Assembly: GCF_003628125.1 (NCBI RefSeq)
Contig: NZ_RBZU01000001.1
Coordinates: 62,001 to 126,000 of the forward strand
DNA: 64,000 nucleotides
Source of the DNA: Pararobbsia silviterrae
GTDB lineage: Bacteria; Pseudomonadota; Gammaproteobacteria; Burkholderiales; Burkholderiaceae
Reading direction: 5' to 3'
The position numbers and the translations under genes are program-made. This document shows, in pieces, positions 9,762 through 18,406 of the stretch (positions are counted from its first letter, which is position 1; every line of letters starts with the position of its first letter). The notes beneath the pieces were generated by a model. That model was not told the DNA's origin. It saw only the letters and a list, made by a program, of their open reading frames with translations, and did no database searches.

Positions 9762-11588
9762 TCAACCGAGTTCGTCGACGAGTCGCGTGAATTCCTTTTC
9801 CAGATTGCGCACGAAGCGCGGGGTATCGAACAGCACGCCGTCGCGCTTGACGTCGGCAAGACGCGCGCGCAGGTGGGCGAGCGCGCCGGGATCGAGCGCG
9901 AGCGCGACGGCCTTGTCCTCGTAGTCGCGCACGTCGGCCGTGATGAGTTCCGGCAGACCGCCCGCGGTCAGCAAGGCGCCCGCCATGCGCGACGCGAACG
10001 TGCGCCCCGTGCGCGTGAGCACGGGCAGTCCGGCCCAGAGCGCATCGTTGGCCGTCGTGCCCGCGTTGAACGGGAACGTATCGAGAAACAGATCGGCCGC
10101 GCTCAGACGCGCGAGATAGTCCTGCGGCGCGACGCGCGGCGCGAAGATCAGGCGCGCGCCGTCGACGCCGCGCTGCTGCGCCTCGCGACGCAGATTCGCC
10201 TCGGCGTACGGATTGTCGGCGAGCAGCCAGAGCACGCTGCCCGGCACGCGGCTCAGGATCCGCATCCAGACGTCGAACATCTCGGGCGTGAACTTGAAAT
10301 TGTTGTTCAGCGAACAGAAGACGAAACCCGTCGGCGGCAGCCCCGCGCGCTCGCGCGTCGGCACGTCGCCGATCACGCGCTGCCGGTCGCTGACCTGGTA
10401 GACGTCGGGCAGATACAGCGGCGTCTCGCTGTAGTACTTCGCCGAATCCTCGGGAATCAGGAAGCGATCGGCGATCACATAGTCGATGAACGGAAAACCC
10501 GTCGTCGCGGGCAGGCCGAGATACGTGATCTGGATCGGCGCCGGACGCGCAGCGAGAATGCCCGTGCGCGCGCCGAAGGTCTGTCCCTGGAGATCGATCA
10601 GGATGTCGATCTCGTCGGCGCGAATGCGCTGCGCGGCGGCTTCGTCGCTGAGTTCGCCGATACGCTCGAAATGGTCGACCGCGTCGATCACGCGCTTGCG
10701 CAGGCTCGAACCGTCCTCGCGCGTCCAGCAGTACGCGTACACCTCGAAATGCTCGCGATCGTGCAGTTCGAACAGCTCGGCCGTCAGCATCGCGACCGGA
10801 TGCAGACAGAGGTCTGAAGACAGATAGCCGATGCGCAGCTTCGCGTGACCGTAGCCGCGCCGCTCGGTCAAAGCGGGCACGTCGCAGTTCGTCTTCGTTT
10901 CGACGTAGTGGCGCGCCGCGCGCAACTGCGCTTCGGGATCGTCGGACTGCGAAATCATCGCGAGCGCCGACGTCGCGCGACGCATCGCGTCGACGCTCAC
11001 GCGCGGCAGCGGCGCATAGACGGGCCACGTGCACATCTTCGCGCGCAGGAACACGAGATGATGGAGCACGTCGTTCTGATCGGGCTCGACGTCGAGGCTC
11101 CGGCAGAGCCAGTCGTGCGCGTCGGCGTACTTCTTTTCGATCTCGAACAGGCGTCCGAGGTTGTTCATCGCCTGCAGCCGGAACGACCGGTGTTCGAGAT
11201 CGTTCGGCGACACGGTGTGCGCGACCCACATCCACTCGGCGAGCGCCGCCTGGGGTTGCCCCATGCGCTCGTAGATCATGCCGAGATTGAAGTGAGGCTG
11301 CGCGAACCCGGGCGAGAGCTCGATGGCGCGCAGATACGCCTTGCGCGCGTCGTCGAAGCGCGCAAGCGTGTTGTACGTCGCGCCGAGATTGAAGTGCACG
11401 AAATGGTTGAACGGCGTGGCGTTATGCGCGAGCCACGTTTCGTAGAGCACGGCGACAAGCTCATGCAAGCCGGCCGAACCGAGCACGTTGCCGTAGTCGA
11501 TCAGTTCGGTCAGCGGCAGCGTGCCGCGCCATGCGCTCGCGATTTTGAACGCGTAGCCATGTTCGACCGGGGAAAGAACTTGATTCAT
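9762..11588 (-). CDS. TPR / GT41 (SPINDLY, O-GlcNAc-transferase-like) glycosyltransferase
   Basis: A 608-residue protein with N-terminal TPRs (about 40-190, e.g. HFNLGATYNTLARFDDARKA) and a GT41 domain (about 235-608). GT41 hallmarks are the SSDLCLHPVAM His motif, SLNNNFKFTPE with the UDP-contacting Lys, and LDTFPFNAGTTANDALWAG. GT41 enzymes transfer GlcNAc or related sugars to Ser/Thr of proteins; bacterial members often modify flagellins or adhesins. ATG 11588 is used; a GTG at 11633 would add 15 residues. It lies downstream of the Ser/Thr-rich repeat protein gene and 13 bp before the fusion gene. Confidence 0.9.
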   Translation of the reverse strand: MNQVLSPVEHGYAFKIASAWRGTLPLTELIDYGNVLGSAGLHELVAVLYETWLAHNATPFNHFVHFNLGATYNTLARFDDARKAYLRAIELSPGFAQPHFNLGMIYERMGQPQAALAEWMWVAHTVSPNDLEHRSFRLQAMNNLGRLFEIEKKYADAHDWLCRSLDVEPDQNDVLHHLVFLRAKMCTWPVYAPLPRVSVDAMRRATSALAMISQSDDPEAQLRAARHYVETKTNCDVPALTERRGYGHAKLRIGYLSSDLCLHPVAMLTAELFELHDREHFEVYAYCWTREDGSSLRKRVIDAVDHFERIGELSDEAAAQRIRADEIDILIDLQGQTFGARTGILAARPAPIQITYLGLPATTGFPFIDYVIADRFLIPEDSAKYYSETPLYLPDVYQVSDRQRVIGDVPTRERAGLPPTGFVFCSLNNNFKFTPEMFDVWMRILSRVPGSVLWLLADNPYAEANLRREAQQRGVDGARLIFAPRVAPQDYLARLSAADLFLDTFPFNAGTTANDALWAGLPVLTRTGRTFASRMAGALLTAGGLPELITADVRDYEDKAVALALDPGALAHLRARLADVKRDGVLFDTPRFVRNLEKEFTRLVDELG

Positions 11589-11972
11589 GAACTCGGGTCG
11601 GTCCGTCTGTGGTCTTCGCTTGTCCGAGCTCACCCGATTGGCGAATCGACGCCGGCCGTCGACGCGACGCGTGCGCGTCGCTCAACGGAATTCATCAGGT
11701 CCGCGAACCGAATGGACGCTCGATGCCTCCCGGATCCGCCATCGCAAACCGGGCGGCACGCATGAAACAACGACTGGGGACATCGCGCGAGCGATATCCC
11801 CAGCCGGATTGTAATCGACGGGTGGATCGTACCGGACTTGGGGCATATCCCTGCCCCTCGACCCGCGTCGCGCGCGACGCGTTGCTCCGCGTGTCGACGG
11901 GCCGGAGCCCGGCGACACGTGGGAGCGGTGCGCGGTATTGCCCGCGCAGCCTGGTACGACAATCGAACCCGC
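11589..11972. other. 384-bp gap between repeat-protein gene and GT41 gene
   Basis: No convincing gene. It holds the hairpin at 11774-11803. No clear promoter for the GT41 gene was recognised, so that gene may depend on read-through from the repeat-protein gene. Confidence 0.6.
11774..11803 (-). terminator. Hairpin, probable (leaky) terminator of repeat-protein gene
   Basis: A 13-bp stem with one mismatch (ctggggacatcgc / gcgatatccccag) and a 4-nt GCGA loop, about 170 bp past the repeat-protein stop. Minus-strand reading continues TCGTTGTTTCATG, a weak U-tract, so termination may be partial. Confidence 0.55.
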
Positions 11973-14759
11973 TTATACCTGCAGCACCGAGACCTGATCC
12001 GAGGTCAGACCCGCGACCTGCGCAGCCGACAGCGAGTTCAGCTGCGTCAGCGTCAGCGAAGCGAGCTGGTCGGTCGACAGCGCGTCGATCTGATCGGACG
12101 TCAGGCCCTGGAGCTGGCCCGTCGTCAAGGTGCTGATCTCCGACGTGCTCAGACCCGCGACCGCGTCCGTCGTCAGACCGTTGAGCTGCGACGCGCTCAG
12201 GGCCTTGACATCGGACGTCGACAACGCGGCGACCTGAGCCGACGTCAGCGCGCCGATCTGCGCCGTCGCGAGGCTGACCGCTTGCGCCGTCGTCAGCACC
12301 GCGATCTGCGCCGAGCTCAGACCCGCGATGCCTGCCGCGCCGAGTGCCTGGACCTGGTTCGTCTTCAGGGCCGTGACATCGGTCGTCGAGAGTGCGCCGA
12401 TTTGATCCGTCGTGAGACCCGCGACTTGCGTCGTCGTCAGACCCGCGACCTGCGCCGTCGTCAGCGCGCCGATCTGGTCGGTCGTCAGGCCGGCCGTGCC
12501 GACGTGGCCGATCTGCGTCGCCGACAGGGCGCGGATGTCGTTCGTCGAGAGCGCCGCGACTTGATCGGAGCTCAGGTTCGCGACTTGGACCGTCGAGAGA
12601 CCCGCGACTTGTGCCGTCGTCAGCGCCGTGATGTCCGTCGTCGAGAGACTCGAGACTTCGGCCGTCGTCAGCGCGTTGAGGCCTGCCGTCGTCAGCGACG
12701 CGACTTGCGTCGAGCTCAGGGCCGCGACGCCCGTTGCGCCGAGCGCCGTCACCTGGTTCGTCTTCAGTGCCGCGACGTCGGTCGTCGAGAGCGCGCCGAT
12801 CTGATCGGTCGTGAGGCCCGCGACTTGCGTCGTCGTCAGACCCGCGACTTGCGCCGTCGTCAGTGCGCCGATCTGATCCGTCGTCAGGCCAGCCGTACCG
12901 ATATGGCTGATCTGCGTGGTCGACAGGGCACGGAGATCGGTCGTCGACAGTGCCGCGACTTGATCCGAGCTCAGATTCGCGACTTGCGTCGTCGAGAGAC
13001 CCGCGACTTGCGCCGTCGTCAACGCCGAGATGTCCGTCGTCGAGAGGCTTGCGACTTCAGCCGTCGTCAGCGCGTTGAGGCCTGCCGTCGTCAGCGACGC
13101 GACTTGCGCCGAGTTCAGGGCCGCGACGCCCGTTGCGCCGAGTGCCTGAACTTGGTTCGTCTTCAGTGCCGCGACGTCGGTCGCCGAGAGCGCGCCGACC
13201 TGATCGGTCGTCAGGCCCGCGATTTGTGCCGTCGTCAGACCCGCGACTTGCGCCGTCGTCAGCGCGCCGATCTGGTCGGTCGTCAGACCCGTCGTGCCGA
13301 GGTGGCTGATCTGCGTGGTCGACAGGGCGCGGAGATCGGTCGTCGAGAGTGCCGCGACTTGATCCGAGCTCAGGTTCGCGACTTGCGTCGTCGAGAGACC
13401 CGCGACTTGTGCGGTGGTCAGTGCCGAGATGTCCGTCGTCGAGAGGCTCGAGACTTCAGCCGTCGTCAGCGCGTTGAGGCCCGCCGTCGTCAGCGAGGCG
13501 ACTTGCGTCGAGGTCAGGCCCGCAACGCCCGTGGCACCGAGTGCCTGGACTTGGTTCGTCTTCAGCGCGGCGACGTCGGTCGTCGTCAGCGCGTCGACCT
13601 GCGTCGTCGTCAGACCCGCGACCTGCGCGGTCGTCAGGCTCGCGACTTGCGCCGTCGTGAGCGCGCTGATCTGATCCGTCGTCAGGCCTGCGGTACCGAT
13701 ATGGGCGATCTGCGTCACCGTCACCGCGCGCAGGTCCGTCGTCGTCAGCGCCGCGACTTGATCCGAGCTCAGGTTCGCGACTTGCGCCGTCGAGAGGCCC
13801 GCGACTTGCGCCGTCGTCAGTGCCGAGATGTCCGTCGTCGAGAGGCTCGAGACTTCAGCCGTCGTCAGCGCATTGAGTTCCGCCGTCGTCAGCGAGGCGA
13901 CTTGTGTCGAGCTCAGCGCCGCGACGCCCGTCGCGCCGAGTGCCTGCACCTGGTTCGTCTTCAGGGCCGCGACGTCGGTCGCCGAGAGCGCGCCGATCTG
14001 GTCGGTCGTCAGCCCCGCGACTTGCGTCGTCGTCAGGCCCGCGGCCTGCGCCGTCGTCAGTGCGCCGATCTGATCCGTCGTCAGACCCGTCGTGCCGAGT
14101 TGATCGATCTGCGCGACCGACAGGGCCCGCAGGTCGGTCGTCGTGATCGCCGCGACCTGATCCGAACTCAGGTTCGCGACCTGCGTCGTCGTGAGCTTCG
14201 TGATCTGGATCGTCGTCAACACCCCGATCTGGTTGGTCACGAGACCGATCGTGTTCAACGCGGTGATCTGCGTGGCCGTCACGGCCTGGATGTCCGATGT
14301 CGTCAAGGCGCCGACCTGCGTCGACGTCAGGCGCGAGACCTGCACCGTCGACAGACCGGCGATCTGGTTCGTCGCGAGCGCGGCGATTTGGTCCGTCGTG
14401 AGGCTCGTGACCTGCACGCTCGACAGCGCGTTGAGTTCGGTCGTCGTCAAGGCGCCGACCTGCGTCGACGTCAGCGACGCAATGCCCGTCGCGCCGAGCG
14501 CGACGACCTGGTTCGTCTTGAGCGCGCGCAGATCGGCGGTCGAGAGACCCTGGACCTGATCGGACTGCAGCGCGGCGAGCGCCGCCGTGCTCAGCGTGAC
14601 GATCGACGACGCGCTGATCGCGCCGATTTGCGACGAGTTCAACGCGGCAACGTCCGCGGAGCTCAGTGCTGCGATGTCGGCCGTTCCGAGCGCGGCAATT
14701 TGTTGCGTGGTAAACCCTGCAATCTGTGAGGGTGACAGCGACGAGATGATGGACGTCAT
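11973..14759 (-). CDS. Ser/Thr-rich octapeptide-repeat protein
   Basis: A 928-residue protein made almost wholly of about 110 octads of consensus L-[ST]-T-x-[QDE]-[VIL]-x-[AGSN], such as LTTDQIGA and LTTAQVAG. There is no signal peptide, Cys-rich region, transmembrane segment or recognisable catalytic domain; it begins MTSIISSLSPSQ and ends QVSVLQV. Superimposed on the octads is a 133-residue (399-bp) higher-order repeat marked by a 5-residue half-octad (LGTTG/IGTAG). Similar proteins in Burkholderiaceae are often loosely labelled heme-utilisation or adhesion proteins, for which I see no support. It is preceded by a sigma-28-like promoter and followed by a GT41 gene. Possible roles, all inferred: glycosylated surface, flagellar or secreted repeat protein. 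Confidence 0.8.
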   Translation of the reverse strand: MTSIISSLSPSQIAGFTTQQIAALGTADIAALSSADVAALNSSQIGAISASSIVTLSTAALAALQSDQVQGLSTADLRALKTNQVVALGATGIASLTSTQVGALTTTELNALSSVQVTSLTTDQIAALATNQIAGLSTVQVSRLTSTQVGALTTSDIQAVTATQITALNTIGLVTNQIGVLTTIQITKLTTTQVANLSSDQVAAITTTDLRALSVAQIDQLGTTGLTTDQIGALTTAQAAGLTTTQVAGLTTDQIGALSATDVAALKTNQVQALGATGVAALSSTQVASLTTAELNALTTAEVSSLSTTDISALTTAQVAGLSTAQVANLSSDQVAALTTTDLRAVTVTQIAHIGTAGLTTDQISALTTAQVASLTTAQVAGLTTTQVDALTTTDVAALKTNQVQALGATGVAGLTSTQVASLTTAGLNALTTAEVSSLSTTDISALTTAQVAGLSTTQVANLSSDQVAALSTTDLRALSTTQISHLGTTGLTTDQIGALTTAQVAGLTTAQIAGLTTDQVGALSATDVAALKTNQVQALGATGVAALNSAQVASLTTAGLNALTTAEVASLSTTDISALTTAQVAGLSTTQVANLSSDQVAALSTTDLRALSTTQISHIGTAGLTTDQIGALTTAQVAGLTTTQVAGLTTDQIGALSTTDVAALKTNQVTALGATGVAALSSTQVASLTTAGLNALTTAEVSSLSTTDITALTTAQVAGLSTVQVANLSSDQVAALSTNDIRALSATQIGHVGTAGLTTDQIGALTTAQVAGLTTTQVAGLTTDQIGALSTTDVTALKTNQVQALGAAGIAGLSSAQIAVLTTAQAVSLATAQIGALTSAQVAALSTSDVKALSASQLNGLTTDAVAGLSTSEISTLTTGQLQGLTSDQIDALSTDQLASLTLTQLNSLSAAQVAGLTSDQVSVLQV
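12482..14077 (-). repeat. Four full 399-bp tandem super-repeats inside the octapeptide gene
   Basis: The marker around the half-octad (cgtcag..c...gt.ccga) recurs at 12482, 12881, 13280, 13679 and 14078, exactly 399 bp apart each time. This gives four complete in-frame periods of 133 codons with decayed partial copies on both flanks. Because the period is a multiple of three, gain or loss of units by recombination would keep the frame. Confidence 0.9.
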
Positions 14760-15089
14760 TTATTCAATTCCTAGATGGGTTTCCACGTACCGTTGCGCTC
14801 GAGGCGGACTGCAAGCATCGGCAGGTTCGCGTCTGGAAAAACGGGTAACTCTTTCCCTTCAAATCACTTTCAATCCAAAAGTCCCCCGCATCCTCAGAGG
14901 GCTCCCATCCCGATATCGGCGTCCCTTTTGCGGACTTAAGAGCAATTCCAAAAAAAACTTTCCGCACATTACGTGAGTGTTCTCAAGCACTTGCGAACCC
15001 GAACACGCGTTTATACTGAACACGTCCACGCGCTTGGCGACGACTAAACAAATACGCAATAAATACCGATCCTTGGTGCCGGAGCCTCC
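14760..15089. other. 330-bp AT-richer divergent promoter region
   Basis: It lies between the repeat-protein gene (minus) and the GT2 gene (plus) and has visibly lower GC than most of the window, with runs such as ccaaaaaaaact. It holds the sigma-28-like element at 14913-14939 for the minus gene. For the plus gene, TTGCGA (14991-14996) and TATACT (15012-15017) are separated by 15 bp, a weak sigma-70 match. No gene seen. Confidence 0.6.
14913..14939 (-). promoter_or_regulatory. Sigma-28 (FliA)-like promoter of the octapeptide-repeat gene
   Basis: On the minus strand TTAAGTCC (14939-14932), an 11-nt spacer, then GCCGATAT (14920-14913). The FliA consensus is TAAAGTTT-N11-GCCGATAA: 5/8 match in the -35 element, exact spacer, 7/8 in the -10. 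It would start transcription about 150 nt before ATG 14759. Confidence 0.55.
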
Positions 15090-15893
15090 ATGCCATCAGT
15101 AGTGCCTTTTTTGTCGATCGTTATTCCGACTCACAATCGTCCGGCCCTGCTCGAAAGAGCGCTGAACTCGATCCGGTCGCAACGCAGCGCGCTGCCGTGC
15201 GAAATCATCGTGGTGTCCGATGCGGCGCATGCGGATAACGATGCGGTGTGTTTACGCGCGCTCGGCCCTGAAGATATTCAAGTTCGACGAAACGGCGCGC
15301 CGGGGCCGTCGGCAAGCCGTAATCTCGGCATCTCGCTCGCATCGGGGCGGTATTTGATGTTTCTCGACGACGACGACGCATGGCATCCCGGCTTCCTCGC
15401 GCGGGTCGCCGAGATGTCCGCGCTGCGCGAAGACCGCTTTGTTTATTTCGATTGCTCGGTCGTCACCGAAAATCGCGCTCAGCCTTTACCGGTGGCCATT
15501 TCGGAGCGAAAGCTCGACCTTTCGGCGCAACTCGACGAACGCGTCTTTGTGAAGAACCAGATTCATATGTCGTGCCTCGCTTTTCCGCGCCGCCTGATCG
15601 GCGACACGCGCTTCGACGCGCATATGCGAGCCTACGAAGACTGGGATTTCCAGCTCGCACTCTACGAAAAAGAATGGCCTCGGCATGTGCCGATACAGGC
15701 CTCCGTCGTTTATGAAGTAAACGATGAATCGACGGACCGTCGCGGAAGCAGCCAGAACGCGAATAACTTCCATGCGGTCATGGACTATCTATATGTCTAT
15801 CGGCGACACCCCGCGCCGAGCGCGAACGTCCGCGAACAGCGTGCCGAACTCATGCGTCAGGTCGGTATTTCGGCGCCCGCTGAAGTGTTTTGA
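15090..15893 (+). CDS. Family 2 glycosyltransferase
   Basis: A 267-residue GT-A-fold glycosyltransferase. The nucleotide-binding start LSIVIPTHNRPALLERAL (about 8-25), the acceptor-side GPSASRNLGISLASG and the DxD-type YLMFLDDDDAW (about 90-100) are typical of GT2. Base composition is lower in GC than neighbours. It is the first plus-strand gene of glycan block 1, divergent from the repeat protein. Sugar and acceptor are not predictable. Confidence 0.88.
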   Translation: MPSVVPFLSIVIPTHNRPALLERALNSIRSQRSALPCEIIVVSDAAHADNDAVCLRALGPEDIQVRRNGAPGPSASRNLGISLASGRYLMFLDDDDAWHPGFLARVAEMSALREDRFVYFDCSVVTENRAQPLPVAISERKLDLSAQLDERVFVKNQIHMSCLAFPRRLIGDTRFDAHMRAYEDWDFQLALYEKEWPRHVPIQASVVYEVNDESTDRRGSSQNANNFHAVMDYLYVYRRHPAPSANVREQRAELMRQVGISAPAEVF

Positions 15894-15968
15894 CGCGTCG
15901 ATTCTTTCTTTTTCATTCTATTTTTCTTTCACATCCTTTACCGCGACGGCGTTCATCAGTCGATCTTC

Positions 15969-16685
15969 ATGGACCATTCACGCGCGCTGCACGAGTTCGA
16001 CGGGTTCAAAAGCCGGACGATTTTCTGTCTTTGGACCGGCGACGAAGTCATGTCGCCCAACCGGATCCAGGCACTCTGGACGATCTATAACAACACGGCC
16101 TGCCCGATTGCGATGATCAATCGACACAGCGTCGAAGACTGGATCCGGCAGGATCATCCGCTGCACCCGGCCTATCCGTATCTGAGTTCGGTACACAAGT
16201 CCGACTACCTGCGGTGCTATTTGATGCACCACTACGGCGGTGGATATACGGACATCAAGATCACGAGCAAGAAGTGGTGGGGATTCTTCGAAGCGCTTGA
16301 AGCCTCGGACAAGCCGGTGCTCGGGTATGCCGAGCTGCCGCACGGGATTCCGCACGTCCAGGGCGAACTCGGGGATCGGATTCGCGGCGCGCACGCGGAG
16401 CTCATCGGTCTGTGCGCGTTCATCTTCAAGCGACAGTCTGCTTTGACGGCCGAATGGCTCAGGCAGACCGAGGCCTTGCTCGACCGCAAATTCGAAGCGC
16501 TGCAACGCCATCCGGCCTGCCATCCGCTCGATCAAACGGGCGTGCTGCTGCCGGACGGCACCCCGTCGCCGTATCCGCTGCGGTGGGCCGAGTTGCTCGG
16601 CGAGATCTTCCATCCGCTCGTCTATGCGCATCGCGCGGCGCTGCTGCAGGCGCCGATCGAACCGCATTTCGGCTCGTATCGTTAG
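15969..16685 (+). CDS. GT32-like (capsular polysaccharide synthesis type) glycosyltransferase
   Basis: A 238-residue protein with the family block SDYLRCYLMHHYGGGYTDIK (about residues 77-96). Most GT32 enzymes have DxD where this has DIK; YSDIK/YTDIK variants occur in a bacterial subfamily, so activity is plausible but the second acid is absent. It opens TIFCLWTGDEVMSPNR, like other enzymes of this fold. It follows the GT2 gene by 75 bp and probably adds another sugar to the same glycan. Confidence 0.8.
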   Translation: MDHSRALHEFDGFKSRTIFCLWTGDEVMSPNRIQALWTIYNNTACPIAMINRHSVEDWIRQDHPLHPAYPYLSSVHKSDYLRCYLMHHYGGGYTDIKITSKKWWGFFEALEASDKPVLGYAELPHGIPHVQGELGDRIRGAHAELIGLCAFIFKRQSALTAEWLRQTEALLDRKFEALQRHPACHPLDQTGVLLPDGTPSPYPLRWAELLGEIFHPLVYAHRAALLQAPIEPHFGSYR

Positions 16686-16733
16686 CGCGCGATGCCGCGT
16701 CCGCGAGTCCGTGCGCCGGCCCCTGAAGACCGG

Positions 16734-16789
16734 CTCACGGCGTCGGGCTCATGACGTTGGGCTCATGACGTTGGGCTCAGGGCGTCGGC
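16734..16789. repeat. Four 14-bp tandem repeats
   Basis: Units 16734-16747, 16748-16761, 16762-16775 and 16776-16789; the middle two are identical (ctcatgacgttggg). They lie in the 221-bp gap between the convergent GT32-like and aldo/keto reductase genes. A perfect 16-bp palindrome cgaggatgcatcctcg follows at 16793-16808. Confidence 0.8.
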
Positions 16790-16870
16790 GCGCGAGGATG
16801 CATCCTCGAATCGGTGCGCCGAACGTCGGCGACCGGCCTCGACGCCAACGCCAACGCCGATTTTGCGTAT

Positions 16871-16899
16871 CGCCGACGCGCTTGCGCAGCGCGTCGGCG
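16871..16899. terminator. Perfect 11-bp hairpin between convergent genes
   Basis: cgccgacgcgc / gcgcgtcggcg with a 7-nt loop, 8 bp from the aldo/keto reductase stop. There is no good U-tract on either side, so terminator function is probable from position but not certain. Confidence 0.5.
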
Positions 16900-16906
16900 C
16901 CTTCGA

Positions 16907-17956
16907 TCAGCCGAGCCGCTGATCGGTCGACGGCTTGACCCAGAGATTCACGCCGCCTTCACGTGCATGGCTATCGATCTCGTCGAGCTCCTGCTGCGAG
17001 AACGCGAGGTTCTGAAGCGCCGCGACGTTCTCGACGATCTGCTCGGGCCGGCTTGCGCCGATCAGCGCCGAGGTCACGCGTGCGTCGCGCAGCGTCCACG
17101 CGAGCGCCATCTGCGCGAGACTCTGACCACGGCGTTTTGCGATCTCGTTGAGCTTGCGCACATGCGTGAGGTTCTGCTCGCTCAGGTGCGACACCTGCAG
17201 CGAGCCGCCGCCGGGCTGATTCACGCGCGCATCGGCCGGCACGCCGTTCAGGTACTTGTCGGTCAACAGCCCCTGGGCGAGCGGCGTGAACGCGATGCAG
17301 CCCGCGCCGGTTTCGTCGAGGGCGTCGAGCAGATCTTCCTCGATCCAGCGATTGAGCAGGTTGTACGACGGCTGATGAATCAGCAGCGGCACATTGAGCT
17401 CCTTGAGCAGCGCGGCCATCTCGCGCGTCTTCGCGCCCGAGTACGACGAAATGCCGACATAGAGCGCCTTGCCTTGCTGGACCGCGCTCGCGAGCGCGCC
17501 TGCGGTTTCTTCGAGCGGCGTGTCGGGATCGAAACGATGCGAGTAGAAGATGTCGACGTAGTCGAGACCCATGCGCTGCAGGCTCTGATCGAGACTCGCG
17601 AGCACGTATTTGCGCGAGCCGCCGCCCTGGCCGTACGGACCCGGCCACATGTCGTAGCCAGCCTTCGACGAAATCAGCAGTTCGTCGCGGTAGGGACGGA
17701 AGTCGTCCTTGAAGATGCGTCCGAAGTTCGTCTCCGCGGTGCCGTACGGCGGTCCATAGTTGTTCGCGAGGTCGAAATGCGTGATGCCGAGATCGAATGC
17801 GGTGCGCAACATCGCGCGCTGCCGGTCGATCGGTGTCGTGTCGCCGAAGTTGTGCCAGAGACCGAGCGAGATCGCGGGAAGCTGAAGACCGCGCTTGCCG
17901 CTGCGACGATAAGGGACGCGACCGTCGTAGCGATCGGATGCAGCAAGGTACGTCAT
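16907..17956 (-). CDS. gpr: Aldo/keto reductase, L-glyceraldehyde-3-phosphate reductase type
   Basis: A 349-residue NADPH-dependent aldo/keto reductase of the YghZ/Gpr subfamily (E. coli member 346 residues). The AKR catalytic tetrad is visible: Asp and Tyr in HFDLANNYGPPYGTAE, Lys in LISSKAGYDMWPG and His in IFYSHRFDPDTPLEE. The GPYGQGGGSRKYV loop is characteristic of YghZ-like proteins, which detoxify L-glyceraldehyde 3-phosphate or methylglyoxal. Start ATG 17956 matches the family N-terminus. It is a single-gene unit with no functional link to neighbours seen. Confidence 0.88.
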   Translation of the reverse strand: MTYLAASDRYDGRVPYRRSGKRGLQLPAISLGLWHNFGDTTPIDRQRAMLRTAFDLGITHFDLANNYGPPYGTAETNFGRIFKDDFRPYRDELLISSKAGYDMWPGPYGQGGGSRKYVLASLDQSLQRMGLDYVDIFYSHRFDPDTPLEETAGALASAVQQGKALYVGISSYSGAKTREMAALLKELNVPLLIHQPSYNLLNRWIEEDLLDALDETGAGCIAFTPLAQGLLTDKYLNGVPADARVNQPGGGSLQVSHLSEQNLTHVRKLNEIAKRRGQSLAQMALAWTLRDARVTSALIGASRPEQIVENVAALQNLAFSQQELDEIDSHAREGGVNLWVKPSTDQRLG

Positions 17957-18406
17957 CGTGTGTCCTCGAAATGGAAAACGGCCCGGTCTTGCGCCGGGTC
18001 GCGGCGCGGCGCCACGTGCAAAGCGGGAGGGCGCCGCAGGCGGCCGACTATAGCAAAGGGCCACCGTTCTTGCCGGCGCTGGCCACGTGCATGTCGGGCG
18101 GCGCGCTAGGCACGTCGGGAGTGTCGGCTGCGTCGGGCGTGTCAGCCGCGTTGGTGCGTTGGCACGTTGGGGCGTTGGGTGCACTGGGGCACGGGACGCA
18201 TCAAACGCGTGGCGTGCTTTGCACGGCTCACGTCATTCGCGTCACAAACATGACAGGTCATCGACGCCGTTCACGCGACGCCGTTTGAAACCGATTGTGA
18301 CGACCCATTGCCCGCCATCTCGCAATCCGCCACGATAGCGGCGGCGTGATACCTTCCTGCAATCCCCGGCGCGCGAACGCGTGCCTTCCTTGAGCGGAGC
18401 GGTTTG
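17957..18406. other. 450-bp divergent gap with short tandem repeats
   Basis: It separates the aldo/keto reductase (minus) from the DUF3185 gene (plus). It contains four 9-bp units of gtcggg.gt type (18114-18149) running directly into four 8-bp units of gttggngc type (18150-18181). No gene or convincing promoter was recognised. Confidence 0.6.

Noticed and set aside
12482-14077. Regular repeats resembling a CRISPR array
   Set aside because: The repeats are 399-bp in-frame coding units made of 24-bp octad codons, without constant short repeats, unique spacers or cas genes.
11838-14729. A 963-codon plus-strand open frame opposite the octapeptide-repeat gene
   Set aside because: It is the antisense of a perfectly periodic coding array (period 399 bp), so it stays open automatically; its product is Arg-rich with no ribosome site or domain.
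15969-16685. The DIK in place of DxD as proof that the GT32-like gene is inactive
   Set aside because: YSDIK/YTDIK variants recur in a bacterial subfamily, so the change alone does not show loss of function.
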